Source: Nocardioides pocheonensis
GTDB lineage: Bacteria > Actinomycetota > Actinomycetes > Propionibacteriales > Nocardioidaceae
Assembly (NCBI RefSeq): GCF_003725535.1
Contig: NZ_RJSF01000019.1
Span: 253,796 to 317,795, forward strand
DNA: 64,000 bases
Direction: 5' to 3'
Below the pieces are notes generated by a model that made no database searches, was not told the origin of the DNA, and saw only the letters and a list, made by a program, of their open reading frames with translations. Positions 41,373 through 50,615 of this stretch are shown in pieces. The position numbers and the translations under genes were made by a program. Every line of letters begins with the position of its first letter. Within the stretch, counting starts at the first letter, position 1.

Positions 41373-41540
41373 ATGAGCGGAGTCGCACGACCGGTCCCCG
41401 GCGCCGTCACGGCGCCGGCGCCGCCGGCACGACGGGTCCGCCACGCGGTGCGCGACGGGCTGGCCGTGATGGCGTTCTCCGCAGCCACGAGCGTCGGCCT
41501 CGCGATGGCCCTGACCCTGCTCGCCGGACTCGGGAAGTAA
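41373..41540 (+). CDS. Small membrane protein (55 aa) between mraW RNA and rsmH
   Basis: A 55-residue frame from ATG 41,373 to TAA 41,540. The first half is Pro/Ala/Arg rich and basic ([18 protein letters not shown]); the second is one hydrophobic helix ([20 protein letters not shown]) ending LAGLGK. It fills the gap almost completely, begins 50 bases after the mraW RNA and ends 11 bases before rsmH, so it would be the first gene under control of that RNA. The ribosome site is poor. I know no family for it; a similar tiny membrane gene may exist in relatives. Confidence 0.6.
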   Translation: MSGVARPVPGAVTAPAPPARRVRHAVRDGLAVMAFSAATSVGLAMALTLLAGLGK

Positions 41541-41551
41541 GGCGTCGGCGG

Positions 41552-42511
41552 ATGAGCAGCCCCTCCCACGTCCCGGTCCTCCTCGACCGGGTCGTCGCCC
41601 TGGTGGCACCCCCGCTCCAGGAGCCCGGCGCGGTCCTGGTCGACGCCACGCTCGGCCTGGGCGGCCACACCGAGGCCGTGCTCGCCCGGTGCCCCGAGGC
41701 GCACGTCGTCGGTGTCGACCGTGACGTGCACGCCCTCGAGGCCGCCGGCGAGCGGCTCGCGCCGTACGCCGGCCGCACCACCCTCGTGCACGCCGTCTAC
41801 GACGAGATCCCGGACGTCCTCGCCGACCTCGGCATCGCTGCCGTGCAGGGCGTCCTCTTCGACCTCGGCGTGTCCTCGATGCAGCTCGACGTCCGCGAGC
41901 GCGGGTTCGCGTACGCCGAGGACGCCCCGCTCGACATGCGGATGGACGACACCGAGGGCCTCACCGCCGCCGACGTGCTGAACACCTACCCCGCCGCCGA
42001 CCTCGCCCGGATCCTCCGGTCGTACGGCGAGGAGAAGTTCTCCCGGCAGATCGCCCGGGCCATCGTGCGGGAGCGCGAGAAGGCGCCGTTCGACCGCTCG
42101 GCCCGGCTCGTCGACCTGCTCCGCGAGGTGATCCCGGCGCCGGCACGGCGTACCGGAGGGCACCCGGCGAAGCGCACGTTCCAGGCCCTGCGGATCGAGG
42201 TCAACGACGAGCTCGGCGTGCTCCGCCGGGCCGTTCCCGCAGCCATCGACGCCCTGGCCGTGGGCGGTCGTGTCGTGGTGATGAGCTACCAGTCGCTGGA
42301 GGACCGGATGGTCAAGCAGGAGTTCGCCGCCCGGTCGCGCACGACGGTGCCCGACGACCTGCCAGTGGTCCCGGAGGAGTACCGGCCCGAGCTGCGCCTG
42401 CTCACCCGCGGGGCGGAGAAGGCCTCGCCCGAGGAGATCGCCGTCAACCCGCGAGCCGCCTCGGTCCGGCTGCGCGCCGCCGAGCGCGTGCGAGGAGGTG
42501 TCGCGGCATGA
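41552..42511 (+). CDS. rsmH: 16S rRNA (cytosine(1402)-N(4))-methyltransferase
   Basis: A 319-residue RsmH (MraW) methyltransferase for 16S rRNA C1402. [13 protein letters not shown], the AdoMet loop [42 protein letters not shown] and [19 protein letters not shown] are all typical. ATG 41,552 is 11 bases after the small membrane protein stop. The stop overlaps ftsL by ATGA (42,508-42,511). Confidence 0.96.
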   Translation: MSSPSHVPVLLDRVVALVAPPLQEPGAVLVDATLGLGGHTEAVLARCPEAHVVGVDRDVHALEAAGERLAPYAGRTTLVHAVYDEIPDVLADLGIAAVQGVLFDLGVSSMQLDVRERGFAYAEDAPLDMRMDDTEGLTAADVLNTYPAADLARILRSYGEEKFSRQIARAIVREREKAPFDRSARLVDLLREVIPAPARRTGGHPAKRTFQALRIEVNDELGVLRRAVPAAIDALAVGGRVVVMSYQSLEDRMVKQEFAARSRTTVPDDLPVVPEEYRPELRLLTRGAEKASPEEIAVNPRAASVRLRAAERVRGGVAA

Positions 42512-43131
42512 GCAGCCTGGTCTCGCAGGCCCGCGCCCGGGCCCCTCGGCTGGCCGAGACCGCGGTCGAGAAGGCCCGGCTCACCCTGGTGCCCACGCGC
42601 CGCACGGCAGCGCCGCGCGCACCGTTCGCCGTGCTCGTGTTCGCCATCCTCGGCGCCGGCGTGGTCGGCCTCCTGATGTTCAACACCCACATGCAGCAGG
42701 CCTCGTTCTACGCGACCCGGCTGCAGGCCCGCGCGGACGACCTCACCGCGAAGCAGCAGAAGCTCGACATGGAGCTCGAGCGGCTGCGCGCGCCCCAGCG
42801 CCTCGCCGAAGCCGGCAAGCAGCTGGGCATGGTGGCCCCCGGCGTGCCTGCCTTCGTCAAGCTGGGTGACGGAACTATCGTCGGCACCCCGACCCCCGCC
42901 AGTCCGGAGGATGCGGTGCGGATCAACCCCCTGCCGGCCGAGCTGCCGCCGCCGCTGCGCCCCGACCCGATCATCGTGCGGGTGCCCGCTCCCGTGACCG
43001 CCCAGACCGCGACGCAGGCGACGCCCGTCCAGGGCACCACGACCCAGGGCACGACCCAGGCACCGCCCGTCCAGGGCACCAAGGCTCACGGCACGACGCG
43101 CCACGGCACCCGGGCCGGAGCCGGTCGGTGA
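42508..43131 (+). CDS. ftsL: Cell division protein FtsL-like
   Basis: A 207-residue bitopic membrane protein in the ftsL position. A basic N-terminal tail (about 45 residues) leads to one helix ([20 protein letters not shown]) and a short coiled coil ([20 protein letters not shown]), as in FtsL. It then extends into a long Pro/Thr/Gln-rich tail with repeats of [18 protein letters not shown], unusual for FtsL. It should help bring FtsQ and FtsI/FtsW to the septum. Coupled at both ends: ATGA with rsmH and GTGA with ftsI. Confidence 0.85.
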   Translation: MSSLVSQARARAPRLAETAVEKARLTLVPTRRTAAPRAPFAVLVFAILGAGVVGLLMFNTHMQQASFYATRLQARADDLTAKQQKLDMELERLRAPQRLAEAGKQLGMVAPGVPAFVKLGDGTIVGTPTPASPEDAVRINPLPAELPPPLRPDPIIVRVPAPVTAQTATQATPVQGTTTQGTTQAPPVQGTKAHGTTRHGTRAGAGR

Positions 43132-44921
43132 CGCGGTCGCGACGCCCCGTCGCCGGGTCGCGCTCGCGGTGGCGTGGATCGCCGGAGGTCCGGCTGCGCG
43201 TCGGGCTGATCGTCCTCGCGATGGTGATGTCGGTGTTCGGCGTACGCCTCGTGCAGCTGCAGGGCCTCGACCCGAAAGCGTACGCCGCGAAGGCGAACGC
43301 CGAGGGCCTGGTCAGCGTGCCGCTCTCCGCGACGCGCGGCTCGATCCTGGACCGCAACGGGGCGCCGCTGGCGGAGTCGGTCAGCGGGCTGATGATCGTG
43401 GCCGACCCGAAGCGGACCAACGCCCACGCCGAAGACATCGCCCGCATCCTCGCGACCCGTCTGCACCTGGACTACTTCGACGTGCTCGGACGGCTGCGCG
43501 AGGACCCGAACAAGCCGGGGGCGCGGTTCGCCTACGTGGCCCGGCGCGTGCCCGCGACGACGGCGCGCTCCGCGGTGGCAGCGATCGAGAAGGCCGGCTT
43601 CAAGGGCGTCGACACCCGGCTGGACCCGGTGCGGGACTACCCCGGCGGTGACGTCGCGGCGAACCTGATCGGCTACATGAAGGCCGACGGCCAGGCCGAC
43701 ACCGGCGGTGGTCTCGAGCGCTCCTTCGACGCGATGCTCGCCGGCAAGGACGGCCGGGAGACCTACGAGGTCGGCGGCGGCAACCGGATCCCGCTCGGGG
43801 AGAACACCGAGGTCAAGCCCGTCAACGGCAAGAACCTCACCCTGACCATCGACCGTGACGTGCAGTGGTACGCCCAGCGCGTGCTGCGCACCGCGGTCCA
43901 GGGTGCGAAGGCCGAGTCCGGCGCGGCGATCGCGCTCGACTCGCGCACGGGCGACATCCTCGCGCTCGCAGACTACCCGACGTTCGACGCCAACCAGCCC
44001 GGGCAGTCTCCCGAGGACGACCTGGGCAGCCGGGCGCTCAGCAACGTCTACGAGCCGGGGTCCGTCGAGAAGGTCCTGACGATGGGCGGCCTCCTCGACG
44101 CCGGCAAGGTCACGCCCCGGACCAAGGTGCGCGTCCCGAAGGCGCTTCCCGTCGCCGACCGTGTGATCCACGACTACTTCCCCCACGACACGATCCGGCT
44201 CACCCTGGCCGGGGTCATCGCGAAGTCCTCCAACATCGGCACCGTGCTCGCCGCGCGCCAGTACGCCCCGGGCCAGCTGTGGAAGTACCTCGACCTCTTC
44301 GGGCTCGGCCACCGCACCGACATCGGCCTGCCCGGTGAGACCCGCGGCCTGCTGCCCGACCCGAGCACGTGGACCCAGCTCACCCAGGCCACGGCGTCGT
44401 TCGGCCAGGGCGTCTCGGTCAACGCGCTGCAGATGGCGACCGCCGTCAACGCCATCGCCAACGGCGGCGAGCTGATCACGCCCAGCCTGATCCAGGGCCG
44501 GGCGGTGACCTCGACCGGCAACGTCGTCGGCACCGACACCGCCAGCCGACGCAGGGTGATCAGCCAGCAGGCCGCCGAGAAGGTCTCCCGGATGATGGAG
44601 ATGGTCACCACCGAGGGAGCCGGCACCGCGCCGGGAGCCGGGATCGCGGGCTACCGGGTCGCCGGCAAGACCGGCACGGCCCAGCAGGTCGGCGGCACGT
44701 GCAAGTGCTACGACGGCTCGCTCGCGGTGTCGTTCGCCGGCTTCGCGCCGGCCGACAACCCCCGGTTCACCGTCTACGTGGTGATCCAGAAGCCGCAGGG
44801 CTCCGCCAGCGGCGGTGGCACGGCGGGCCCGGTGTTCCGCAAGATCCTCGCCTACCTGCTGCAGAAGTACGCCGTCCCGCCGACGAACACCCCACCCGCC
44901 CGCCTCCCGGTGGAGTGGTGA
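43128..44921 (+). CDS. ftsI: Septal penicillin-binding protein (FtsI/PBP3 type)
   Basis: A 597-residue class B penicillin-binding protein. One N-terminal helix (LRVGLIVLAMVMSVFGVRL), a pedestal domain with RGSILDRNGAPLAES, and the transpeptidase domain: Ser312 in YEPGSVEKV (SXXK), SSN at 367-369, and Lys514 in AGKTGTAQ (KTG). It cross-links septal peptidoglycan together with FtsW. GTG 43,128 overlaps the ftsL stop. Two Cys (GGTCKCYDG) sit in a loop after KTG. Confidence 0.95.
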   Translation: MTRSRRPVAGSRSRWRGSPEVRLRVGLIVLAMVMSVFGVRLVQLQGLDPKAYAAKANAEGLVSVPLSATRGSILDRNGAPLAESVSGLMIVADPKRTNAHAEDIARILATRLHLDYFDVLGRLREDPNKPGARFAYVARRVPATTARSAVAAIEKAGFKGVDTRLDPVRDYPGGDVAANLIGYMKADGQADTGGGLERSFDAMLAGKDGRETYEVGGGNRIPLGENTEVKPVNGKNLTLTIDRDVQWYAQRVLRTAVQGAKAESGAAIALDSRTGDILALADYPTFDANQPGQSPEDDLGSRALSNVYEPGSVEKVLTMGGLLDAGKVTPRTKVRVPKALPVADRVIHDYFPHDTIRLTLAGVIAKSSNIGTVLAARQYAPGQLWKYLDLFGLGHRTDIGLPGETRGLLPDPSTWTQLTQATASFGQGVSVNALQMATAVNAIANGGELITPSLIQGRAVTSTGNVVGTDTASRRRVISQQAAEKVSRMMEMVTTEGAGTAPGAGIAGYRVAGKTGTAQQVGGTCKCYDGSLAVSFAGFAPADNPRFTVYVVIQKPQGSASGGGTAGPVFRKILAYLLQKYAVPPTNTPPARLPVEW

Positions 44922-44926
44922 ACCGG

Positions 44927-44932
44927 TAGGTT
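44927..44932 (+). promoter_or_regulatory. Internal leaderless -10 element of murE
   Basis: TAGGTT, six bases before GTG 44939; lets murE and later genes be transcribed apart from mraZ control. Confidence 0.55.
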
Positions 44933-44938
44933 CGCCCG

Positions 44939-46465
44939 GTGGTCCCCGAACGCCTGCTGACGCGCCCCGAACGACCCGTGAGCACGGGGCTCGCGGCGCT
45001 CGCGGCCGACCTCGGCGCCCGCGTGGTGGGCGACCCGGGCGGCGTCGTCGTCACCGGCCTGACACTCAGCTCCCAGCGCGTCCAGCGCGGTGACCTGTAC
45101 GCCGCGGTCGCCGGGTCGAAGGCCCACGGAGCGGCGTACTCGTCCGACGCGGTCGCCGCCGGCGCCGTTGCGGTGCTGACCGACGCCGAAGGAGCCGAGG
45201 CCGCCGCGGCCGCGGGCGTTCCCGTGCTCGTGGTCGACGCTCCGCGTGCGCTGCTCGGCTCGCTCGCCGCCCGCCTGTACGGCGACCCGGCCACCGCCCT
45301 GACGCTCATGGCCGTGACCGGCACGCAGGGGAAGACCACCACGACCCGGCTGCTGGAGGCGGGCCTCCAGGGCTCGGGTGTGCGGGCCGCCGTCGTCGGC
45401 ACCGTCGGCACGCGCATCGACGGGCGCGAGGTGAAGACCGCGCTCACCACGCCGGAGGCGCCGGACCTGCACGCCCTCTTCGCGGTCATGCGCGAGCAGG
45501 AGGTCGAGGCCTGCGCCATGGAGGTCTCCAGCCACGCCCTGGTCATGGGGCGGGTGGACGGCGTGGTCTTCGACGTGGCCGCGTTCTGCAACCTCGGCCG
45601 CGACCACCTCGACTTCCACGCCGACATCGAGGACTACTTCTCGGCCAAGGCCTCGTTGTTCACCCCCGCGCGCGCCCGGCTCGGCCTGACCAACGTCGAC
45701 GACGAGTACGGGCGTCGCCTCCGCGACCGCGCGAGCATCCCGATGCGCACCTTCTCGGCGGCGGGGGCGGACGCGGACTGGCGGGCCGTCGACGTGGTGC
45801 TGCGTCCCGACGGCTCGCGATTCGCCGTGGTCGGTCCGGACGGCCAGCGGGTCGAGGCGGGCGTCCCGCTCGCCGGTGCGTTCAACGTCGCCAACGCCCT
45901 GTGCGCGATCGCGCTCGCGGCCGAGGCAGGATTCGATCCCGCGCCCGTGGCCACGGCGATCGCCGCCGCCGCGGGTGTGCCGGGCCGCCTCGAGCGGATC
46001 GACCGCGGGCAGGACTTCCTGGCGATCGTCGACTACGCCCACAAGCCCGACGCCCTGCAGGCGACGCTCGACGCGCTGCGCCCGCTCACCTCTGGCCGGC
46101 TCGTGCTGGTCCTCGGTGCGGGCGGCGACCGCGACACCGGCAAGCGCCCCGTGATGGGGGAGATCGGCGCCCGCCTCGCCGACGTGCTCGTGGTCACCGA
46201 CGACAACCCCCGCAGCGAGGACCCCGCCGCGATCCGCGCGGCGATCCTGGACGGCACGACCGAGGTGCCGGCCGACCAGCGGGCCGAGGTGCACGAGATC
46301 GGGTCGCGGGGCGAGGCGATCCGGTACGCCGTCACGCTCGCCGAGAGCGGGGACACCGTGCTCGTCGCGGGCAAGGGTCACGAGACCGGCCAGGAGGTGG
46401 CCGGCGTCGTGCACCCCTTCGACGACCGCGACGAGGTCTGGACCGCGATCGGGGCGCGCCTGTGA
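44939..46465 (+). CDS. murE: UDP-MurNAc-tripeptide synthetase (diaminopimelate-adding)
   Basis: A 508-residue Mur ligase that adds the third stem-peptide residue. ATP loop MAVTGTQGKTTTTRLLEAG, AMEVSSHALVMGRVDG, LGRDHLDFH, IVDYAHKPDAL, and VTDDNPRSEDP. DNPR is the pattern for diaminopimelate rather than lysine; in Nocardioidaceae the wall carries LL-DAP, so this enzyme likely takes the LL form (inference from the presumed family). GTG 44,939 is preceded by its own leaderless TAGGTT. GTGA overlap with murF. Confidence 0.95.
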   Translation: MVPERLLTRPERPVSTGLAALAADLGARVVGDPGGVVVTGLTLSSQRVQRGDLYAAVAGSKAHGAAYSSDAVAAGAVAVLTDAEGAEAAAAAGVPVLVVDAPRALLGSLAARLYGDPATALTLMAVTGTQGKTTTTRLLEAGLQGSGVRAAVVGTVGTRIDGREVKTALTTPEAPDLHALFAVMREQEVEACAMEVSSHALVMGRVDGVVFDVAAFCNLGRDHLDFHADIEDYFSAKASLFTPARARLGLTNVDDEYGRRLRDRASIPMRTFSAAGADADWRAVDVVLRPDGSRFAVVGPDGQRVEAGVPLAGAFNVANALCAIALAAEAGFDPAPVATAIAAAAGVPGRLERIDRGQDFLAIVDYAHKPDALQATLDALRPLTSGRLVLVLGAGGDRDTGKRPVMGEIGARLADVLVVTDDNPRSEDPAAIRAAILDGTTEVPADQRAEVHEIGSRGEAIRYAVTLAESGDTVLVAGKGHETGQEVAGVVHPFDDRDEVWTAIGARL

Positions 46466-47874
46466 TCCCTCTGTCCCTGGCCGAGATCGCCGCGATCGTC
46501 GGCGGCGCCGTCGACGGCGCCGTCGACGGAGGGCGCACGACCCTGGTGATCGGCCCGGCCTTCCTCGACAGCCGGACTCCGGAACCGGCCGGCCTCTTCG
46601 TCGCGGTCGACGGCGAGCGGGTCGACGGTCACGAGTACGCCGCGGCCGCGGTCGACGGCGGCGCGGCCGCCGTGCTCGGCTCGCGGCCGACCGGCGTCCC
46701 CACGGTGGTCGTCCCCGACGTCCAGGCGGCCCTCCACCGGCTCGCTGCCGAGGCGCTGGTGCGGCTCCGGCAGGCGAACCCGGACCTGCGGGTCGCGGCC
46801 GTCACCGGCTCGCAGGGCAAGACCAGCGTCAAGGACATGCTCGCGGCAATCCTGTCCGACGCGGCGCCGACCGTCGCGACGTACCAGTCCTTCAACAATG
46901 AGCTCGGGCTCCCGCTGACGGTGCTGCGCGCCACGCCCGAGACCACGTACCTCGTGCTGGAGATGGGCGCGCGCGGCGTCGGGCACATCGCCGACCTCTG
47001 CCGGACCGCGCCGCCGGACGTCTCCGCCGTGCTCAACGTGGGCCTGGCGCACGTGGGGGAGTTCGGCTCGCAGGCGGCGATCGCGCGGGCGAAGGGCGAG
47101 ATCATCGAGGCGCTCGGTCCCGACGGCGTGGCGGTCCTGAACCACGACGACCCGCTGGTCGCCGCGATGGCACCGCGCACCCGGGGGCGGGTGACCAGCT
47201 TCGGCCGCGGCCCCGGTGCGAGCGTCCGCCTGACCGCGGTGGACGTCGACGACCTGGGCCGCCCGACCTTCGACCTGCACGCCGACGACGCGCAGGTGCA
47301 CGTGCGGCTGCGGCTGCTGGGCGAGCACCAGGCCGTCAACGCCGCCGCGGCGGCCGCGGTCGCGCTCGCCCTCGGGCTGTCCCTGGACGCGATCGGCGCC
47401 TCCCTGGAGCGGATCGAGGTGCTCTCGCCGTGGCGCATGGAGCTCCGCGAGCGCGCCGACGGGCTGGTCGTGATCAACGACGCGTACAACGCCAACCCGC
47501 ACTCGATGCGGGCGGCGCTCGAGACCCTGTCCGGCATCGGCCGGCGCACCGGCCGGCGTACGGTCGCGGTGCTGGGGGAGATGCGGGAGCTGGGCGCCGC
47601 GAGCGCCGAGGAGCACCGGGCACTGGGCCGGCTGGTCCGCGACCTCGAGATCGACCGGCTGGTCGTGGTCGGCGAGGGCGCTCGTGAGATCACCTCCGGC
47701 AACGAATCCGCCCAGTTCCACGGGTCGGTGCCCGAGGCGCTGGCAGCCGTGAGGAAGAATGTGCGGGGCTCCGAGGTCGTCCTCGTGAAGGCGTCGCGGG
47801 CCGCCGGCCTCGAGCAGGTGGCGCAGGGGCTGCTGACCGACAGCGGAGACAACAGCGAGGAGGGCGACGCGTGA
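46462..47874 (+). CDS. murF: UDP-MurNAc-tripeptide--D-alanyl-D-alanine ligase
   Basis: A 470-residue Mur ligase adding D-Ala-D-Ala to complete the pentapeptide. AAVTGSQGKTSVKDMLAAIL is the ATP loop, SFNNELGLPLTVL and LVLEMGARGVGHIADL are MurF-specific, and INDAYNANPHSMRAAL is the C-terminal signature. GTG 46,462 overlaps the murE stop; the end overlaps mraY by GTGA. Confidence 0.95.
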   Translation: MIPLSLAEIAAIVGGAVDGAVDGGRTTLVIGPAFLDSRTPEPAGLFVAVDGERVDGHEYAAAAVDGGAAAVLGSRPTGVPTVVVPDVQAALHRLAAEALVRLRQANPDLRVAAVTGSQGKTSVKDMLAAILSDAAPTVATYQSFNNELGLPLTVLRATPETTYLVLEMGARGVGHIADLCRTAPPDVSAVLNVGLAHVGEFGSQAAIARAKGEIIEALGPDGVAVLNHDDPLVAAMAPRTRGRVTSFGRGPGASVRLTAVDVDDLGRPTFDLHADDAQVHVRLRLLGEHQAVNAAAAAAVALALGLSLDAIGASLERIEVLSPWRMELRERADGLVVINDAYNANPHSMRAALETLSGIGRRTGRRTVAVLGEMRELGAASAEEHRALGRLVRDLEIDRLVVVGEGAREITSGNESAQFHGSVPEALAAVRKNVRGSEVVLVKASRAAGLEQVAQGLLTDSGDNSEEGDA

Positions 47875-48947
47875 GAGCGATCCTGCTCGCCGGCGGTCTG
47901 TCCCTGCTGTTCACGATCTTCGGCACCCGCGTCGCGATCCGCATCTTCGCCGCGAAGGGCTACGGCCAGCTGATCCGCGACGACGGCCCCACGACCCACC
48001 ACACGAAGCGGGGCACGCCCACCATGGGCGGGCTGGTGATCGTGGTCTCCACGCTCCTGGCCTACTTCCTGGCGAAGCTGATCACCGGCTCCGACGTCAC
48101 CGTCTCCGCCCTGCTGCTGCTCTTCCTGTACGTCGGCCTCGGCACCGTCGGCTTCCTCGACGACTTCATCAAGATCTACAAGCAGCGCAACCTGGGCCTG
48201 CGCAGCAAGGCCAAGTTCATCGGCCAGACCGCCGTGGCCGTGGTGTTCGGCTGGCTCGCGCTCTGGCGGGTCCACCCCTTCGCGAACTCCGAGGGCGAGA
48301 CCCCGGCCGAGCACGGGATCTCGTTCACGCGCAACCTCCCGACGTTCGCGATCCCCACCCTCCTGCTGATCGTCTTCATCGTGCTGCTGATCGCCGGCTT
48401 CTCCAACGCGGTCAACCTCACCGACGGCCTGGACGGCCTGGCCGCCGGCACCTCCGGCATGGTGTTCGGCGCCTACATGCTGGTGAACATCTGGCAGAAC
48501 AACCAGTCCTGCCAGTTCCACCCCGGCCCTGCCTGCTACGACGTCCGCGACCCCCTCGACCTCGCGGTGGTGGCGGCAGCGATCACCGGCGCGTGCTTCG
48601 GCTTCCTCTGGTACAACGCCTCGCCGGCGCAGATCTTCATGGGCGACACCGGCTCGCTCGCGCTGGGCGGCGCCGTGGCCGGGATGGCCGTGCTGACCCG
48701 CACCGAGCTGCTGATGCTGCTGGTCGGCGGCCTGTTCGTGCTGCAGACGGCGTCGGTGATCCTGCAGGTCGGCTACTTCAAGCTCTCGAAGGGCAAACGG
48801 CTGTTCCGCATGGCCCCGCTCCACCACCACTTCGAGCTGCTGGGCTGGGAGGAGATCACCGTGGTGGTGCGGTTCTGGCTGATCGCTGCCGGGTTCGTCG
48901 CCGCCGGGCTCGGCATCTTCTACGCCGAGTGGGTGGCGGGCACGTAG
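47871..48947 (+). CDS. mraY: Phospho-MurNAc-pentapeptide transferase
   Basis: A 358-residue integral membrane enzyme with ten helices that joins UDP-MurNAc-pentapeptide to undecaprenyl phosphate, giving lipid I. Motifs: THHTKRGTPTMGGLVI, the Asp pair in GFLDDFIKIYKQRNLGL, NAVNLTDGLDGLAAGT, and PLHHHFELLGW. GTG 47,871 overlaps the murF stop. murD starts 13 bases after its stop. Confidence 0.96.
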   Translation: MRAILLAGGLSLLFTIFGTRVAIRIFAAKGYGQLIRDDGPTTHHTKRGTPTMGGLVIVVSTLLAYFLAKLITGSDVTVSALLLLFLYVGLGTVGFLDDFIKIYKQRNLGLRSKAKFIGQTAVAVVFGWLALWRVHPFANSEGETPAEHGISFTRNLPTFAIPTLLLIVFIVLLIAGFSNAVNLTDGLDGLAAGTSGMVFGAYMLVNIWQNNQSCQFHPGPACYDVRDPLDLAVVAAAITGACFGFLWYNASPAQIFMGDTGSLALGGAVAGMAVLTRTELLMLLVGGLFVLQTASVILQVGYFKLSKGKRLFRMAPLHHHFELLGWEEITVVVRFWLIAAGFVAAGLGIFYAEWVAGT

Positions 48948-48960
48948 TGGCGGGCATCCA

Positions 48961-50418
48961 GTGACGGAAGAGCGTGTCCACCAGCTCGGCCGGCACGACT
49001 CGTGGGAGGGCGTCCGCGCGGTCGTGGCCGGGTTCGGCGTGTCCGGGTTCGCCGCGGCCGACAACCTGACCCACCTCGGCGCGTCGGTCACCGCCCTGGA
49101 CGAGTCCGACGCGGACGACCGACCGGAGAAGGCCGAGCTGCTCGAGGTGCTCGGCGCCACGGTGCGGCTGGGTGAGGGCAGCACCGCCCGGCTGCCCGAG
49201 GACGTCGACGTCCTGATCACGTCGCCCGGCTGGCGTCCCGACGCCCCGCTGCTCGCGCAGGCGGCCGCTCGCGGCGTACCCGTGTGGGGCGAGGTCGAGC
49301 TCGCCTGGCGGCTGCGCGACCCCGATCACGCGACCCCGTGGCTGGCGGTCACCGGCACCAACGGCAAGACCACGACGGTCCAGATGCTCGAGGCGATCCT
49401 CCGCGAGGCGGGCCTGCGCACGGTCGCCTGCGGCAACGTCGGCCTGCCGATCGTCGAGGCCGTGATGGACCCGACGCCGTACGACGTGCTGGCGGTCGAG
49501 CTCTCCAGCTTCCAGCTGCACTACACGTCCTCGATGCGCGCGCAGTCGGCGGCCGTGCTCAACGTCGCCGAGGACCACCTCGACTGGTACCCCTCGTTCC
49601 AGGACTACGTCGCGGACAAGGCCCGGATCTACGAGGGCGTCGAGCGGGCCTGCGTCTACAACGTCGCCGACCCGGTCACCGAGCAGCTCGTCCGCGAGGC
49701 CGACGTGGCGGAGGGCGCTCGGGCGATCGGCTTCACGCTCGGCATCCCCGACGTCGGCATGGTGGGGGTCGTCGACGACGTCCTCGCCGACCGCGCGTTC
49801 CTGGCCGAGCGGCAGTCGGCCGCGGCCGAGCTGTGCACGATCGCCGACCTGGCCAGCCCGGCGCCGCACTTCGTCGCCGACGCGCTCGCCGCCGCCGCGC
49901 TCGCCCGCTCCCACGGCGTGCCGACCACCGCGGTCCGCGACGCGCTCCGCCGGTTCACGCCCGCCGGGCACCGGATCGCGGAGGTCGCCAGCTTCGACGG
50001 CGTCACGTGGATCGACGACTCGAAGGCGACGAACCCCCCGGCCGCCCTCGCCTCCCTGCAGGCCTACGAGCCGGTGGTGTGGATCGCCGGTGGCCTGGCC
50101 AAGGGTGCCTCCTTCGACGACCTGGTCCAGCAGGTCCGCGACCGGCTGCGCGCCGTGGTGCTGCTCGGCACCGACGCCCCGGTGATCGCCGCGGCGCTTT
50201 CCCGACACGCACCGGATGTGCCCGTCTTCCACCTGCCCGCCGGGGAGACTGCTCCCATGGACCGCGTGGTGGCCGAGGCATCAGCACTGGCGCGTCCGGG
50301 CGACACCGTGCTGCTGGCTCCCGGCTGTGCATCGATGGACATGTTCGCCAACTACGGCGCCCGCGGCGACGCGTTCGCCGAGGCGGTCCACCGGCTGAGG
50401 GGAACCAGAGAACGATGA
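48961..50418 (+). CDS. murD: UDP-MurNAc-L-alanine--D-glutamate ligase
   Basis: A 485-residue Mur ligase adding D-glutamate. N-terminal Rossmann domain (AVVAGFGVSGFAAADNLTHL), ATP loop AVTGTNGKTTTVQMLEAIL, ELSSFQLHYTSSM, AEDHLDWYPSF, and WIDDSKATNPPAAL. The C terminus (LAPGCASMDMFANYGARGD, AFAEAVHRLRG) is normal for the family. A 59-base stretch of this 3' end is repeated just downstream. The stop overlaps the ATG of a 44-codon frame. Confidence 0.95.
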   Translation: MTEERVHQLGRHDSWEGVRAVVAGFGVSGFAAADNLTHLGASVTALDESDADDRPEKAELLEVLGATVRLGEGSTARLPEDVDVLITSPGWRPDAPLLAQAAARGVPVWGEVELAWRLRDPDHATPWLAVTGTNGKTTTVQMLEAILREAGLRTVACGNVGLPIVEAVMDPTPYDVLAVELSSFQLHYTSSMRAQSAAVLNVAEDHLDWYPSFQDYVADKARIYEGVERACVYNVADPVTEQLVREADVAEGARAIGFTLGIPDVGMVGVVDDVLADRAFLAERQSAAAELCTIADLASPAPHFVADALAAAALARSHGVPTTAVRDALRRFTPAGHRIAEVASFDGVTWIDDSKATNPPAALASLQAYEPVVWIAGGLAKGASFDDLVQQVRDRLRAVVLLGTDAPVIAAALSRHAPDVPVFHLPAGETAPMDRVVAEASALARPGDTVLLAPGCASMDMFANYGARGDAFAEAVHRLRGTRER

Positions 50419-50531
50419 CGGACGAGGTCGGGGTCACCGCCGGGCTGCGCATCCATGACGGCGCTGTCGACCTGTTCGCCAACTACGGCGCCCGCGGCGA
50501 CGCGTTCGCCGAGGCGGTCCACCGGCTGAGG
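50342..50531 (+). repeat. Duplicated murD 3' end
   Basis: Bases 50,342-50,400 recur exactly at 50,473-50,531, a 59-base direct repeat at an offset of 131. Weaker similarity (GGCTG-GCATC-ATG) reaches about 20 bases further upstream, pointing to a somewhat longer original duplication. A second short pair, GGGCAGTGA--ATCCA, lies at 50,541 and 50,583. Confidence 0.93.
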
Positions 50532-50549
50532 CACGCCCACGGGCAGTGA
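50415..50549 (+). CDS. 44-aa frame made by the murD duplication
   Basis: ATG 50,415 overlaps the murD stop (ATGA), and the frame runs to TGA 50,549. Its middle, LFANYGARGDAFAEAVHRLR, is the MurD C-terminal helix in the same frame, preceded by a new stretch TDEVGVTAGLRIHDGAVD. It may be translated by coupling, but no function is evident; it is equally well a decayed remnant. Confidence 0.35.
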   Translation: MTDEVGVTAGLRIHDGAVDLFANYGARGDAFAEAVHRLRHAHGQ

Positions 50550-50615
50550 CCATCCATCAGCGGCGAACGACCGGTGCGGGCCGGGCAGTGAGGATCCAGT
50601 GAGCGAGGAGGACGG

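Noticed and set aside
48948..48965. Tiny GTG frame between mraY and murD
   Set aside because: Only five codons before a stop; the gap is a normal spacer and murD starts at GTG 48961.
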